From NCBI GenBank assembly GCA_029237695.1, contig CM055274.1:22309505-22373504 (forward strand): DNA of 64,000 nucleotides. The letters run 5' to 3'. The translations under genes were made by a program, and so were the position numbers. This DNA comes from Conchocele bisecta. Taxonomy: Eukaryota; Mollusca; Bivalvia; Lucinida; Thyasiridae. How positions within the stretch are numbered: position 1 is the first letter of the stretch; each line of letters opens with the position of its first letter. The notes beneath the pieces are model-generated. The model was not told where the DNA came from and did not search any database. It saw only the letters and a list, made by a program, of their open reading frames with translations. This document shows, in pieces, positions 10,758-21,108 of the stretch.

Positions 10758-10794
10758 CTGTTGGGCAGAAATTGTACTCAATTACCGTAATAAC

Positions 10795-11300
10795 TCTAAA
10801 TACTCGGACACAATTTATTCTAGAAATCAGTTTTTTTTATACCGGTAATATTAAATTTATCAAAATTTAAGAATGAGTCTTCTTTTTATTTCGTGAAAAT
10901 TTGTCAAATATTGATTTTATTACGAAAATTTGATTTGTCTATGGGCATTTAACAGGGGAGAAAATGATACGTAGTAGCTGTGGGAGGAGTCAGAAAACGA
11001 ACACAATTGGAAATTGACTCTTAAACCTAGCTACATAGCTTGGAAATGATCCAACTAAGAAAACAAAAGTTAAATTTTTAAAATCGGTCCAGTATTTCTG
11101 AAATTAACAAAAAAATCCCCATTTTAAATCCCATTGAAGATGTCTATGCACATCTTCACTCACTCTGTGAAGATGTATATGGGGATTTAACATGGGGAAA
11201 TTATTTTTTCGCAATAAAATCAATATTTGACAAAATTTCACGAAATGAAAAGAATGCTCATTTTTAAAATATTGTTTTTGAATTGTTTATACAGGCGTAA
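10795..11300. mobile_element. Foldback MITE related to the 56.9-57.27 kb copy
   Basis: Inverted arms containing ATTTGACAAATTT-type and GGGGATTTAACATGGGG-type motifs around a central inverted repeat with AGATGT/ACATCT. A similar element lies at 56896-57270. The interval holds no exon signal. Confidence 0.6.
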
Positions 11301-11513
11301 AATTTGGGCAGCTTTCGTGAAACACAGAAATGGCATTCAAGTACATGTACCGTAAAAATTCAAAATACTGAACTCGGATACAATTTATTCTAGAAGACAC
11401 ATATAAATAAATGGCTTACTACAATGACGAGTGTCCAAATAGGTCATTTATCTCAGGTGATAATGTATGTTCATGATCGCAACTATGGCTCACAATGATC
11501 AAATGCCTGATTT

Positions 11514-11578
11514 ACAGTGAAACCTCTCTAAGCCGACCATCCTGGGGACGTCCCAGAGTTTAGAGAGGTTTGACTGTA
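11514..11578. mobile_element. pogo-type MITE hairpin (11.5 kb)
   Basis: TTACAGTGAAACCTCTCTAA inverted against TTTAGAGAGGTTTGACTGTA. Preceded by the family's 'TTATCTCAGGTGATAATG' internal block at 11450. Confidence 0.7.
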
Positions 11579-11706
11579 GTTAGTATTTGTGTACTGGTTT
11601 ATCAAATAACAAAGTATTTGGATACAATTTTTTTCCAAAAACAACGTGTCCGATTATTTAGGATTATTACGGTATTCGAAATTTCCCTAGAATATTTGAG
11701 GCTATA

Positions 11707-11806
11707 CAGTGGGGTCAGCGTGTAAGTGCACACATGAACGAACACGACAGGTTGGTTCCAACCTGTCGTGTTCGTTCGTGTGTGCACTTACACGCTGACC
11801 CCACTG
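11707..11806. mobile_element. 100-bp palindromic MITE (copy 2)
   Basis: CAGTGGGGTCAGCGTGTAAG start and the exact inverse at the end, with TA target duplication. Confidence 0.9.
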
Positions 11807-12058
11807 TATGAAAATAAGGCTCAAAATATATACAGTGGTCCCTCTCTAAACTGGAATGCGAAATTTTCGCTGTTTGCCAAAATGGTGATCGACAGGTGAA
11901 TCCAAATCCTTGTGGACACACAGAAAATCACTGGCATGGTTAACCATTTCACCCCTAAGTAACTGACATGGACTATTTAATGTTAAGTTTGAGACTGTTC
12001 TATTATGTATAAAAAGGGACAGTGGTTTCTAGTATTGAAAGTGTTAAAGTTGATACCT

Positions 12059-12900
12059 CTACTTATATGATGATCTCTCGGTTCTAAGGGAAGGAACTTT
12101 CTCCTTTTTTAGCCCAAAATCTTGCAGTAATTCTTCGGTTGCTTGGATTGGTTCATTCTTGCATAGTGTGTAGAGCATATTTAGGGTACCGGTTTGTGGT
12201 TCACATGTCACAGTCGTTAAGATATACGTATATATTATACATATATATATATATATATCATGGTTCAATGGTACAATGTATATAATATCATGGTCCAGCA
12301 CTGGTCCAGCTTTGACTTAAAGTCATTTGTGTCTTTAGCATTCACAACATATTCAGGGAGTGAATTCCAATAGTTGATTATTCTTTCAGAGAATTGATGT
12401 AACCGGAATGATGATGCACAGCGTGGTTTAGCCAGTTTATATCCATGCCCATGGGTCGTAGAACGACATAATGTAAAAAGTATTTCTGAAGGAAGGTCTT
12501 CTAAACCAAAAAATATTTTAAAAGTCTGTATCATATCCCCTCTCCTCCTTCGGTGAGATAATGTCGGAAGCTTGAGTTGTTTCAATCTGTCTTCATAATC
12601 GAGGTCCTTTAGTTGAGGTATAATTTTGGTTGCCCGTTTCTGAACTTTTTCGACAGTAATTATGTCTTTTCGCAAGAAAGGATACCAGATTGTATTTCCG
12701 TATTCAACATGTGGTCGGACCATGGCTTTATAATGCATAATAAATCGGAGTCCTTTTCAATATAGTCAAAGGATCGAACAATCAATGAAAGTATGCTGTT
12801 AGCTGTATTAACCTTGGATGCAATATGGCTACTGATAATAACCAAATCTTTCTCTTCAGTTACAGCTTCTAAATTAGAAGTTCATCGAGTACATATGTTC
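12059..12900 (-). mobile_element. CR1-like non-LTR retrotransposon, 3' fragment of reverse transcriptase
   Basis: The minus strand encodes, in two frames, the end of an RT domain and the region after it. Motifs include VRPHVEYGNTIWYPF, VQKRATKIIPQL, LPTLSHRRRRGDMI and INYWNSLPEYVV...FKSKLDQCW, which are typical of CR1-clade ORF2 C-termini in invertebrates. 12265-12738 is one frame and 12660-12900 another, so there is a frameshift. The endonuclease and the N-terminal RT are missing (5' truncation). Confidence 0.8.
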
Positions 12901-13079
12901 TCGGTTCTGGCGACCATAGTGAATAGCTTTGCATTTCGATATGATCCATTGCCATGTATTCCTGGTGATCGTGTCTGTTCAGGATTGCACATGATTGACT
13001 TGGACTTATCATACAGTGGAATATCCCAGGGTGTGCCATTTAGAAAGGTTTCACGGTATATACCGGTATATAAAATAAC

Positions 13080-13290
13080 TGGCTGTAACTTGAGAAATGG
13101 AGCTTATGGGTTTTGTGGCCGCACAGTCTGATCAGGATCTGCACTGTTCACCATTCCATCAATGAAACACCCGTCATGCTTCTAACCAGCCATATCGCTC
13201 TTTATCAATCTACATGCGCATGCTATTTAATCCGGGACTACACTGGTCACAAGTCCCATAAGCCCCATTTCTCCAGTTACAGCCATATGT
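13080..13290. mobile_element. Palindromic MITE, family 'GATCCAGATCAGCC' (copy 2)
   Basis: GGCTGTAACTTGAGAAATGG inverted against CCATTTCTCCAGTTACAGCC. Its right end is 17 bp from the donor of exon 13307-13417. Confidence 0.8.
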
Positions 13291-13306
13291 ACATGTATGT
13301 CCATAC

Positions 13307-13417
13307 CGAGACTTGTCATCCTCTGCCGTCATTCTCTGACTTCTCTCTGTCTCCAGGTGTTTCTTTACGTCTTTCAGTTCTTCGTCGATCTTCCGTTTAT
13401 CCTTCTCGGTACTCTCT
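13307..13417 (-). CDS. Exon 3, coiled coil (37 codons)
   Basis: 111 bp with acceptor GGCTTACAG and donor GTATGGAC. It encodes a highly charged helix beginning ESTEKDKRKIDEELKD. It is immediately followed in the intron by a palindromic MITE (13080-13290) on the 3' side, and a foldback element begins about 28 bp upstream of the acceptor, so the exon is tightly hemmed in by transposons. Confidence 0.85.
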
Positions 13418-13444
13418 CTGTAAGCCGGTACACACACAAACAAT

Positions 13445-13590
13445 ACCAGGCTAGTGTCTTTTGATATCAAGTTTATCAGGCAAGGCTAGGAAACGCGTAG
13501 AAATTTCGAGGCTCGCCGAGGAATTCCTACTGTTTGCGAGTCGAGCCTGATAAACTTGATATCAAAAGAGAGTAGCCTAGTATTCTATTT
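13445..13590. mobile_element. Foldback, family 'GATATCAAGTTTATCAGG' (copy 1)
   Basis: CTAGTGTCTTTTGATATCAA inverted against TTGATATCAAAAGAGAGTAG, with a GC-rich loop containing AAACGCGTAG and GGAATTCC. Confidence 0.75.
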
Positions 13591-13736
13591 ATCAGGTAAC
13601 GTGTTATGCTAAAAAAAAAAGACCACATATGACGTTGTTATCTGTGGATAGTACGTTGACTTGTTTACGTTTCGTCATTACACTGACGTCATTCCGTAAA
13701 ATTATGTGACGTCATCCAACCAATGGTTGTAATCCA

Positions 13737-13979
13737 GGGGGCCGTTTCACTAAACTTCTTACGACTAAAATGTTCGTAAGCGCAAATTTAGAATCGTCTG
13801 TAAATTTCAATTGATGGATTTACATTTATTGAGCATAGGCTGCATATGCAGCCTATGCTCAATAAATGTAAATCCAACAATTATTTACAAGAAAACATTG
13901 TTAATGTGAAATTTACAGACTATCATAATTTTGCACTTACGAACATTTTAGTCGTAGGAAGTTTAGTGAAACGGGCCCC
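13737..13979. mobile_element. 243-bp foldback MITE, family 'GGGGGCCGTTTC' (copy 1)
   Basis: GGGGGCCGTTTCACTAAACT inverted against AAGTTTAGTGAAACGGGCCC, with a central palindrome around TGCATATGCA. Confidence 0.88.
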
Positions 13980-13989
13980 GGATGTTTGT

Positions 13990-14240
13990 ATCAGGCCAAT
14001 CAATGCCTGATACAACAATATGTTATCAGTCGGTACGTATTCGGTCAATACAGGGCAGGTTACCTGATACAACATTATGTTATCAGTCAGTACGTATTCG
14101 GTCAATACAGGGCAGGTTACCTGATACAACATTATGTTATCAGTCAGTACGTATTCGGTCAATACAGGGCAGGTTACCTGATACAACATTATGTTATCAG
14201 TCAGTACGTATTCGGTCAATACAGGGCAGGTTACCTGACA
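13990..14240. repeat. 57-bp tandem repeat, about four units
   Basis: Units begin CCTGATACAACATTATGTTA and contain GTACGTATTCGGTCAATACA. The period of 57 is a multiple of three, so several frames stay open and give false repetitive ORFs. Confidence 0.9.
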
Positions 14241-14280
14241 AACGCAATTACAGATACATGTCCAACATGTTTATCAGCTA

Positions 14281-14380
14281 CAGTGGGGTCAGCGTGTAAG
14301 TGCACACACGAACGAACACGACAGGTTGGTTCCAACCTGTCGTGTTCGTTCGTGTGTGCACTTACACGCTGACCCCACTG
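14281..14380. mobile_element. 100-bp palindromic MITE (copy 3, perfect arms)
   Basis: 49-bp arms read as perfect inverses, flanked by TA/TA. It adjoins the 57-bp tandem array. Confidence 0.92.
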
Positions 14381-14500
14381 TAATGAGCATTGTATTGACC
14401 GAATACCATGGGACCATAACATGTATGAAGTGAATGGTAAACATCTACCATGACCATCAAGGAATTAACCCCAATTGTGTCATGCCATGGCTACATTATC

Positions 14501-14790
14501 GAAGCGTCCTGGTGCCAATGCTAAACTATTGTATCTCCTAATTAGGACTTAATATCTCCTGATTAGGACGTAATATCTCCTAATTAGGACTTACTATCTG
14601 TGTCAATGCTAAACAAATGTTTTATCTCTTAATTAGGAGACATTTAATCCTAATTAGGAGAGAATAAGTCATAATTAGGAGATACTAATTACTATCTCCT
14701 AATTAGGACTTATTATCTTCTAAGAGACAGTATCTCCTAATTAGGACTTAGTAGATAAATATATTTTAGCATTGACACCAGGACGCTTCC
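14501..14790. mobile_element. MITE filled with CTAATTAG palindromes (complete copy)
   Basis: GAAGCGTCCTGGTGCCAATG and its inverse form the ends. The body is dense with the 12-base palindrome TCCTAATTAGGA and variants. TAATTA cores are typical homeodomain recognition sequence (established knowledge); no function is implied here. Confidence 0.85.
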
Positions 14791-14799
14791 ATACTATAT

Positions 14800-15330
14800 A
14801 CCTAGGCATTACATCATGGCACAATGTCTCTATCCTGCTGGATACAATGTTTTATAACATAATGATACCAGATAAGGGGTCTAAAAAGGACTCTATTGTA
14901 AATAGAGCGATTATATGGGTCGCATAAACACTGATCGAATATGTTATATTCACTAATAATTCCAGCACAAAAATATTTACACAATTCCCTAACATTTGAT
15001 TGGTCCGTTGCAAGTCTCCGTCCAAAATTTATATCCCAGTAAACTCCATGCCGAACTACTTTCCGTAACCGTCAGGCGCAGTTAAAATAATTCTTAAGAA
15101 AACGGGAAATAAACACATTTTCTTGATGAATTTATTTCAAATGCTGGAATTATAAGGAATTAATGGATGATGCATGTTACGAAAGTTAAAAAGAAATGCA
15201 AAACAATGATCATATGTACAATTATAGTGTCGGCTAATTCTGCATGTCCAAACACATTTAAATAGCATTAACATTCAAGTCAGTCAAAATTCCTGAATAT
15301 TCAAAGAAGTTCAAAAAATGTCATAACGTT
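14800..15330. other. Intergenic/intronic, mostly repeat tail
   Basis: 14956-15168 is a tail-only copy of the composite foldback. The rest is AT-rich without coding signal, leading into the CRE motifs. Confidence 0.5.
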
Positions 15331-15375
15331 CTGACGTCAGTAAGTGACGTAAATTGTGTGATGTATGACGTCACA
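15330..15375 (+). promoter_or_regulatory. Pair of consensus CRE motifs (TGACGTCA)
   Basis: Full palindromic TGACGTCA at 15332-15339 and 15366-15373 with a half-site GTGACGTA at 15344. They lie 65-105 bp upstream of an ATG in good context (AAAAATGGCG), a spacing seen in CREB/ATF-controlled promoters. Confidence 0.5.
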
Positions 15376-15437
15376 TGCGTGTTTGCAATGTCACATTTTG
15401 TTCTGCTAATGCTGAGAATCTGATAGTGTAAACAAAA

Positions 15438-15516
15438 ATGGCGAACAGCATACTGGATCAGCATAGCAAAATTGGTATTAAGCTTGAAGCAGAACTATCC
15501 AGTGACATCATGACAG
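15438..15516 (+). CDS. Candidate first coding exon (27 codons)
   Basis: ATG in AAAAATGGCG context opens 26 codons encoding MANSILDQHSKIGIKLEAEL and more, up to a donor CAG|GTTAGT. It is on the opposite strand to the surrounding coiled-coil gene. No continuation exon was identified, so this may be an antisense or nested gene start or an accident. Confidence 0.35.
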
Positions 15517-16406
15517 GTTAGTTTCTTAATTGAACAGTTAATTTGGTAAATAAAACAGCTATTCCATCAGCAGGGTCTGAGGATTTTATACATTTTGACT
15601 ATCTTCTGAATAACGTTTTACCAAACTATCTGAATATGATAACATTTTGCTACTGTACAGTGTAGCAATTAAAGAGCTTGTTTATTCCAAAATCCACATA
15701 TCAAATTTAGCCGATGTGCAGAATTAGCCGAAATGACAGCATGTGATAAATGTGTTTGAAAATAAAAACTGAAAAATGGCGCTTTTGACATTAGTGATCA
15801 GTCTAGCTCCTGATCAAATAATACATGATAATGATCTATATTGCTGGTTCCTGCATAGAATTATGCGGATGCACAGGCTGATCTGGATCTACACTGATCG
15901 CAAACCACAAAAAAAAAAGCAATATGATGCCATATTGTAATACATTTTGTACATTTACGTCACATTTATCAGTTATATCTGTAGATAGCTACAATAATTC
16001 GCCTCCGATATGTTATCTACGGCTACAATTTGACCCATTCAAAAAATGTGAGCAACCGAAGTGCATACCCAAACCTGTTGATGCTATGTCAAAGTTTAGT
16101 AAACTGTATATTGTATACCTTTAAACAAATAATCTTTGATGTAGAACTAGTAAATTACCAAACATAATAGAACAGGGAAATCATTTTCCCATGGACGCCA
16201 TTTTTTCTCTAGTTGTTGTTCAACATTCAACATAACGAAATGAAGCTTTCATATTTACAAGATATACATGTAAATGTCAGATAAACACCTTGACACGGTA
16301 CAATAACCACTTTCCGCCTGTGTATGTTCTTTATTAATAATGTATTCATACAGCTTTGACAGTTTTATATCGCTAACGCGCCAGTCAACATTTAGTAAAC
16401 TGTATA

Positions 16407-16506
16407 CAGTGGGGTCAGCGTGTAAGTGCACACACGAACGAACACGACAGGTTGGTTCCAACCTGTCGTGTTCGTTCGTGTGTGCACTTACACGCTGACC
16501 CCACTG
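16407..16506. mobile_element. 100-bp palindromic MITE (copy 4, perfect arms)
   Basis: Identical to copy 3 by eye, flanked by TA/TA. It is inserted within a block that is itself repeated: 16120-16400 resembles 16500-16760. Confidence 0.92.
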
Positions 16507-16889
16507 TAGTGATATCCTTTCAACAAATAATCTTTGATGTAGAACTAGTAAATTGCCAAAAATAATAGAACAGGGAAATCATTTTCAAATGGAAGCCATC
16601 TTTTCTAGCTGTTGTTCAACATTCAACATAACGAAATGAAGCTTTCAAAGTTACAAGATATACATGTGAATGTCAGATAAACACCTTGACACGGTAAAAT
16701 AACAAGTTTCCGCTCTTTATTAATACTGTATTGATACAGCTTTGTCAGTTGTATATCGCTAACATATCAAACACGCCGGATAACCGATCGCGAAAATCAC
16801 TCTTCCATGCGTTACTTTAAAGAGATGGGGTTAAATTGCCATATTAAATTGCTCCATACCTCTCGTGAGGGTAGCAGTTTTGTTTCTAA

Positions 16890-17458
16890 TCTGTAGATGG
16901 CGGCCATATTGGACGCCATCTTAAATTATGGACCAAGCTCCTGTAGGATACATGAGGGGAATTTCTGTGTTTCGGCTGATTATATGCTGGATCTTACCTG
17001 AAACGAGGATGGCCGCAGCCCGCATGTCGAGCCCGCCAAGGCATTTGATGGTCTCAGAGTGTATTTATTTGAAGTTTGATGCCCAATAAGCATACAAAGT
17101 TTCAAGCAAATCTGACTTACGGTTACAGAGATAGTAGGTATGTGAAAACTTAAACGCAAATTTTGACAGAAACTTTAACCCAAATTTTGACAGAAACTTT
17201 AACGCAAACTTCTAAGTCATTTGACCTTGACATAGGGGCACAGGGGCCGCATGAGTGGGACACATAATGAATATATGGATGATGACTAATAAGCATATGA
17301 AGTTTCAATTCAATGTGACTTAGGACGGCAGAGATATAAGGTATTTAAAAAGTTTAACGCAGATTTCGGACGAACGGACGCACGCACGGACGGACGCACG
17401 GACACCCGGACGTCATTGTGATCACCATGTCTCGCTTTCCGCAAGCGGGCTCGACAAA
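16890..17458. mobile_element. Related 'ATGGCGGCCAT / GACGGACG' repeat
   Basis: Contains ATGGCGGCCATATTGGACGC, CATGTCGAGCCCGCC, and near the end GACGGACGCACGGAC then GCTTTCCGCAAGCGGGCTCG. GAGCCCGCC and GCGGGCTC are inverted. It belongs to the same class as 58.9-60.6 kb. Confidence 0.65.
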
Positions 17459-17644
17459 AATCAACGTTGGCCTATATCATGTGATGCTTGTCAGTTGTTT
17501 TGTCGTATGATGTTTGTCCACATGCGTGTGTGTGTGTGTGTAACATTAGCTGCATGTTTTCGGTTGTATATGCAAAGTGTTGCACTGTAAGGTGTGTGAT
17601 GCAATGTAATGTAATGAAATACTCAGAACAAATGTAACAATTAC

Positions 17645-17725
17645 CTCTGGTTTTTTTCTGCCTCGACTTCCCGGCCGATTTCTTTGAGCTTGTCTTCATG
17701 CTTTTGTACCAGGTCATCAACATTT
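17645..17725 (-). CDS. Exon 2, coiled coil (27 codons)
   Basis: 81 bp with acceptor CACTTGTAG and donor GTAATTG. It encodes NVDDLVQKHEDKLKEIGREV and seven more codons. The acceptor lies about 19 bases from the edge of a 160-bp foldback MITE at 17744-17904. Confidence 0.83.
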
Positions 17726-17743
17726 CTACAAGTGTTCATTCAT

Positions 17744-18108
17744 TATAGGAATGAATGGCCTTTTTGTGGAATTTATCGGGGTATAAACTTGGAAAAGTCG
17801 CGGGAATACTGGACGAAGGCAGGAAGGCCTTCGTCCAGTATTCCCGCGACTTTTCCAAGTTTATATCCCCGATATATTCAACAAAAGGCCATTCATTCCT
17901 TATAATTCCAGCATTTGAAATAAATTCATCAAGAACATGTGTTTATTTTCCGTTTTCTTAAGAATTATTTTAACTGCGCCTCACGGTTACAGAAAGTAGT
18001 TCGGCGTGGGAGTTTACTGGGATATAAATTTTGGACAGAGAATTGCTACGGGCCAACCAAATGTTAGGGAATTGTGTAAATATTTTTGTGCTGGAATTAT
18101 TCTGCGAT
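17744..18108. mobile_element. Composite foldback 'GGAATGAATGGCC' plus 200-bp tail (copy 1)
   Basis: 17744-17904 is a palindrome (AGTATTCCCGCGACTTTTCC and inverse). 17905-18108 is a conserved tail running from ATTCCAGCATTTGAAATAAA to ATTTTTGTGCTGGAATT. The tail has its own inverted ends (AATTCCAGCA). Confidence 0.75.
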
Positions 18109-18212
18109 ATATTGGTGATAAAGTAAATAGGATGCAGACAAGTCCTCGTTCTGTCCATAGATAACGACGTCATCTGTGGTAATTTTCGAGCATAAAACGT
18201 TACCTGATAAAT

Positions 18213-18356
18213 GGAATACCAGACTAGTGTATTTTGATATCAAGTTTATCAGGCTCGGCTCGGCAAGCCTCGGAATTCCTACGCGTTTCCTAGCCTTGCC
18301 TGATAAACTCGATATCAAAAGACACTAGCATAGGTAGTCTCTATTTCTGGTATTCT
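18213..18356. mobile_element. Foldback, family 'GATATCAAGTTTATCAGG' (copy 2)
   Basis: GGAATACCAGACTAGTGT start, end CTATTTCTGGTATTC, with the same arms as copy 1 and the loop inverted relative to it. Confidence 0.75.
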
Positions 18357-18364
18357 CTATGTAA

Positions 18365-18575
18365 CCACATATGAGACACGCCATGTGATGTTGTACCTTA
18401 GATTCATGAAAAATATTTACTGAAACTGTGAAATTTTCTGTAAATGACGTTGAAAGTTGACAAATGTTTCATATAGAAATCCGCAGTTGCTATGTAAATG
18501 TTTTCAACTTACAACGTCAGTTATGGAATATATTTATATAAGATATTGCACATTTCTTTAGGTACAAAATCACAT
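18365..18575. mobile_element. Foldback MITE, family 'GAGACACGCCATG' (copy 1)
   Basis: ATGAGACACGCCATGTGATG start, with an inverted interior (TGACGTTGAAAGTTGAC and inverse). The right end is diverged. Confidence 0.7.
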
Positions 18576-18944
18576 TGAGTTTTGTTTTCCAGAGTTACTG
18601 CCCTCGCATAATGTAACCATATGCCCAGTAGATCTAGTCCGTTTTAGACAGCTGACATTTTTAAAATTGTTTTGCAAACTTATTACATTGTAGTTTGAAA
18701 TGACCACTGAAGGCCATCAGCCAAATCCGTTTTAGGTGTAACAGAGATGTAGTCATATACCAAGTTTCAACACCGATAATAGATTGCAGTTGACCTCGAA
18801 GGTCAACGTACAATTATGTTTCTATTACCCAATGTACTATTTTCCCCAAGTAACGGGCCAACACGTGTGTATTTGACCTAGCTATCCAGGCCTGTACGCA
18901 GGAATTAATTTATTTTTGCACATCCACGGACAGACCTCGGTGGA

Positions 18945-19143
18945 TTAACCCTTTCACCCCTAAGTAACTGGAATGTTAATTTTGCAACCAATCCAATTAT
19001 CACAAAGTGATTTTCATACCAGTCCATTTAAAATTATTGCAAAAGTGCAAATGCTGATGAGACGGCTCGTCACGAGCCGGCTCATCTGGATCTACACGTG
19101 TTGCCAATACCACTATACATGCATGTAGTGTTGAAAGGGTTAA
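18945..19143. mobile_element. TTAA-flanked piggyBac-type MITE (copy 3)
   Basis: TTAACCCTTTCACCCC left end and GTTGAAAGGGTTAA right end, with the core GACGGCTCGTCACGAGCCGG palindrome. Confidence 0.8.
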
Positions 19144-19149
19144 GGGGGG

Positions 19150-20690
19150 GTGCGTACGCCCCTGTCGCACCCCCTCTGCGTAAGGGCCTGCTACCGGTAT
19201 TTGTGAAGGTTACTGCACAAATCTATAACCCTGTACCCAGATTCCCATTCCTCAAGTAACACACATGTAATGAATCGACTACTTTACAACAATGTAGGCC
19301 CCAAAATAAATGTTTTGACTTTGAAATGACATCTGACCTCCACATATATGTATAATGGGGTTGCTTGACCAAAACACTTTTTTTTTGGTCCGCACCTTCC
19401 CAGTATCCCTATTTATACCGCAACCATTGCTCCATGTAGCATAATAAAGGGGGTTGAATAAATGCTGTTTATATCTGAAGAAACCTAATATACCTGAAGT
19501 AGCCTAATATACATGAAGTGCCGTTTTCACCTTTGACCCAAAATCGCGGTCTCTGATTGGTCAGTCTCAACAGCAAATTCAAGATGGCGGCTAATTTTAA
19601 AATCGCAATCGCTATCGGTTCAACTGAATTTTGTCCATTTTTACTGTACATGCGGCGTAACCAATGACATGATCATGTCCATTATGATTATTATGCTTAT
19701 TATGCTTATTATGACAATTGTGTAGTCTAAAACCAGCCAATATTGAAGCTCATCGTAAATAAATCGGATATTTAATCAGATACAATACAGAATCTACCTA
19801 GCGTGGACGCCGCCATTTTGCTTTGAATGACGTCGCTATATTTGTGGCGTATGGCGAGGTAATGACGTCAAAACATGATGTCACGCACGTTCAAACAATT
19901 AAGTTTAGTATGCGGTATAAATTAAATACATGATTAGTGCCGTCGAATATAAAATATATTCGGTTTCGCCCCGACAACTTTATAGCTGTCTAAGCTGTCT
20001 AAAGATGTCTAAGGATCAACCGAATATATGTTATATTCGACGGCACTAACCTTGCATTTACTATATACAGGATAGTTCAGTTTAAGAGACACATAACTCA
20101 TATCTATATACTATATAAACATTAGCAACGAACTTAATTTGTAGTGGTGAGACAAATTAAAAATTCCTCTTGGACAGTGAAAATACAAGTGACTAGTATT
20201 TATACTGTGTGGAAACACTAGTATACTATTTTTAAAGTACTAACTTACTATCTATATGGACTGGAAACACTAGTATACAATTATTTGTCAGTAACTAGCT
20301 ATGTGAAGCTTAATTGTACGTGCTGACTACTTTGTATAAATAAATAAGAACACTACATAAAATTGTATGTGCTTACTACTTTTAAGACAACATAAATAAT
20401 TATAGTGCTAACTGCCCAAATAAACCGCTATTTTGGATAAAAACACAAAACTTACCATCTGTACCAGAACCACCCAATTCCCCAAATTAGTGTTTATTTA
20501 AAAAAAAAAAAAAAGATCTAGCTACGGTCATGGTTTTGCTATTTCAAAAGGACCAGACCAACACCATATGTGAAGTACAGTCACATCTCAAGAAGATTTA
20601 TCTATGTTATATACATTAATGTAATGCAATGGGGGCGTTTTGTACTTTGTAATGGTTTTCATCAGGAGTCGTGAACATAATGTAGATCTA
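19150..20690. other. Unassigned AT-rich sequence
   Basis: Contains YY1-like AAGATGGCGGC at 19572, CRE-like TGACGTC at 19828 and 19863, and the foldback at 19935. No supported exon. Confidence 0.5.
19935..20050. mobile_element. Foldback 'GTGCCGTCGAATATA'
   Basis: TTAGTGCCGTCGAATATAAA inverted against ATATTCGACGGCACTAA, with a short GC-richer loop. Confidence 0.7.
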
Positions 20691-20856
20691 TAGTGGCCAT
20701 GCGTCATGCGCATATTTCTTACACGAAGTCGTGTAAGAAACATTTCAGGAATGCAGATACTCTAGCTTATCTATGGATCTATGGTATATTTGCTACAGTA
20801 GTCGATACAATAGATAAAACTGATACATATTATGTACATATAGTACATCGCATCAA

Positions 20857-20917
20857 GGGTGATAATCGAACAACATCGTCACTGGCCGGTTTCGGCAATC
20901 CTTTACATCCGACGCAT

Positions 20918-20951
<34 letters not shown>

Positions 20952-21108
20952 ATGTAATAATAAAAATAAAAAAACGAAAATGTCATTTGGCGTAAAATAT
21001 AAATGCAAAAAAGCCAAAAGAAAGACAATATTGCAATTTAAGCATAAAATGCATTGATATAAAATAATTACCAATACCGACAGATGCTAATGTTGTTCGA
21101 TTATCACC
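20857..21108. mobile_element. MITE-like inverted repeat around an (ATA)n tract
   Basis: GGTGATAATCGAACAACAT at 20859 is inverted at 21091-21109. It encloses (ATA)n at 20922-20949 and AT-rich sequence. Confidence 0.6.

Larger units (their letters stand above)
3955..10775. repeat. Tandem segmental duplication carrying exons X and Y (unit A 3955-6985, unit B 7004-10775)
   Basis: The two units start with the same phrase (TTTTACCTTCTGATATG at 3957 and 7005) and end with the X exon and its flank. Shared backbone blocks: 3957-4080 with 7005-7125, 4385-5380 with 7126-8145, 5705-6060 with 8145-8480, 6060-6138 with 10420-10503, and 6704-6985 with 10502-10775. Differences are discrete insertions. Unit A alone has the MITEs at 4081-4385 and 6139-6703 and extra sequence at about 5385-5705. 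Unit B alone has 1.9 kb at about 8482-10412. Confidence 0.88.

Noticed and set aside
12793..13131. 112-residue plus-strand ORF
   Set aside because: Antisense to the LINE reverse transcriptase fragment, running into a MITE.
13923..14372. Three overlapping repetitive ORFs on both strands
   Set aside because: They are produced by the 57-bp tandem repeat and the adjoining palindrome. A period divisible by three keeps all frames open.
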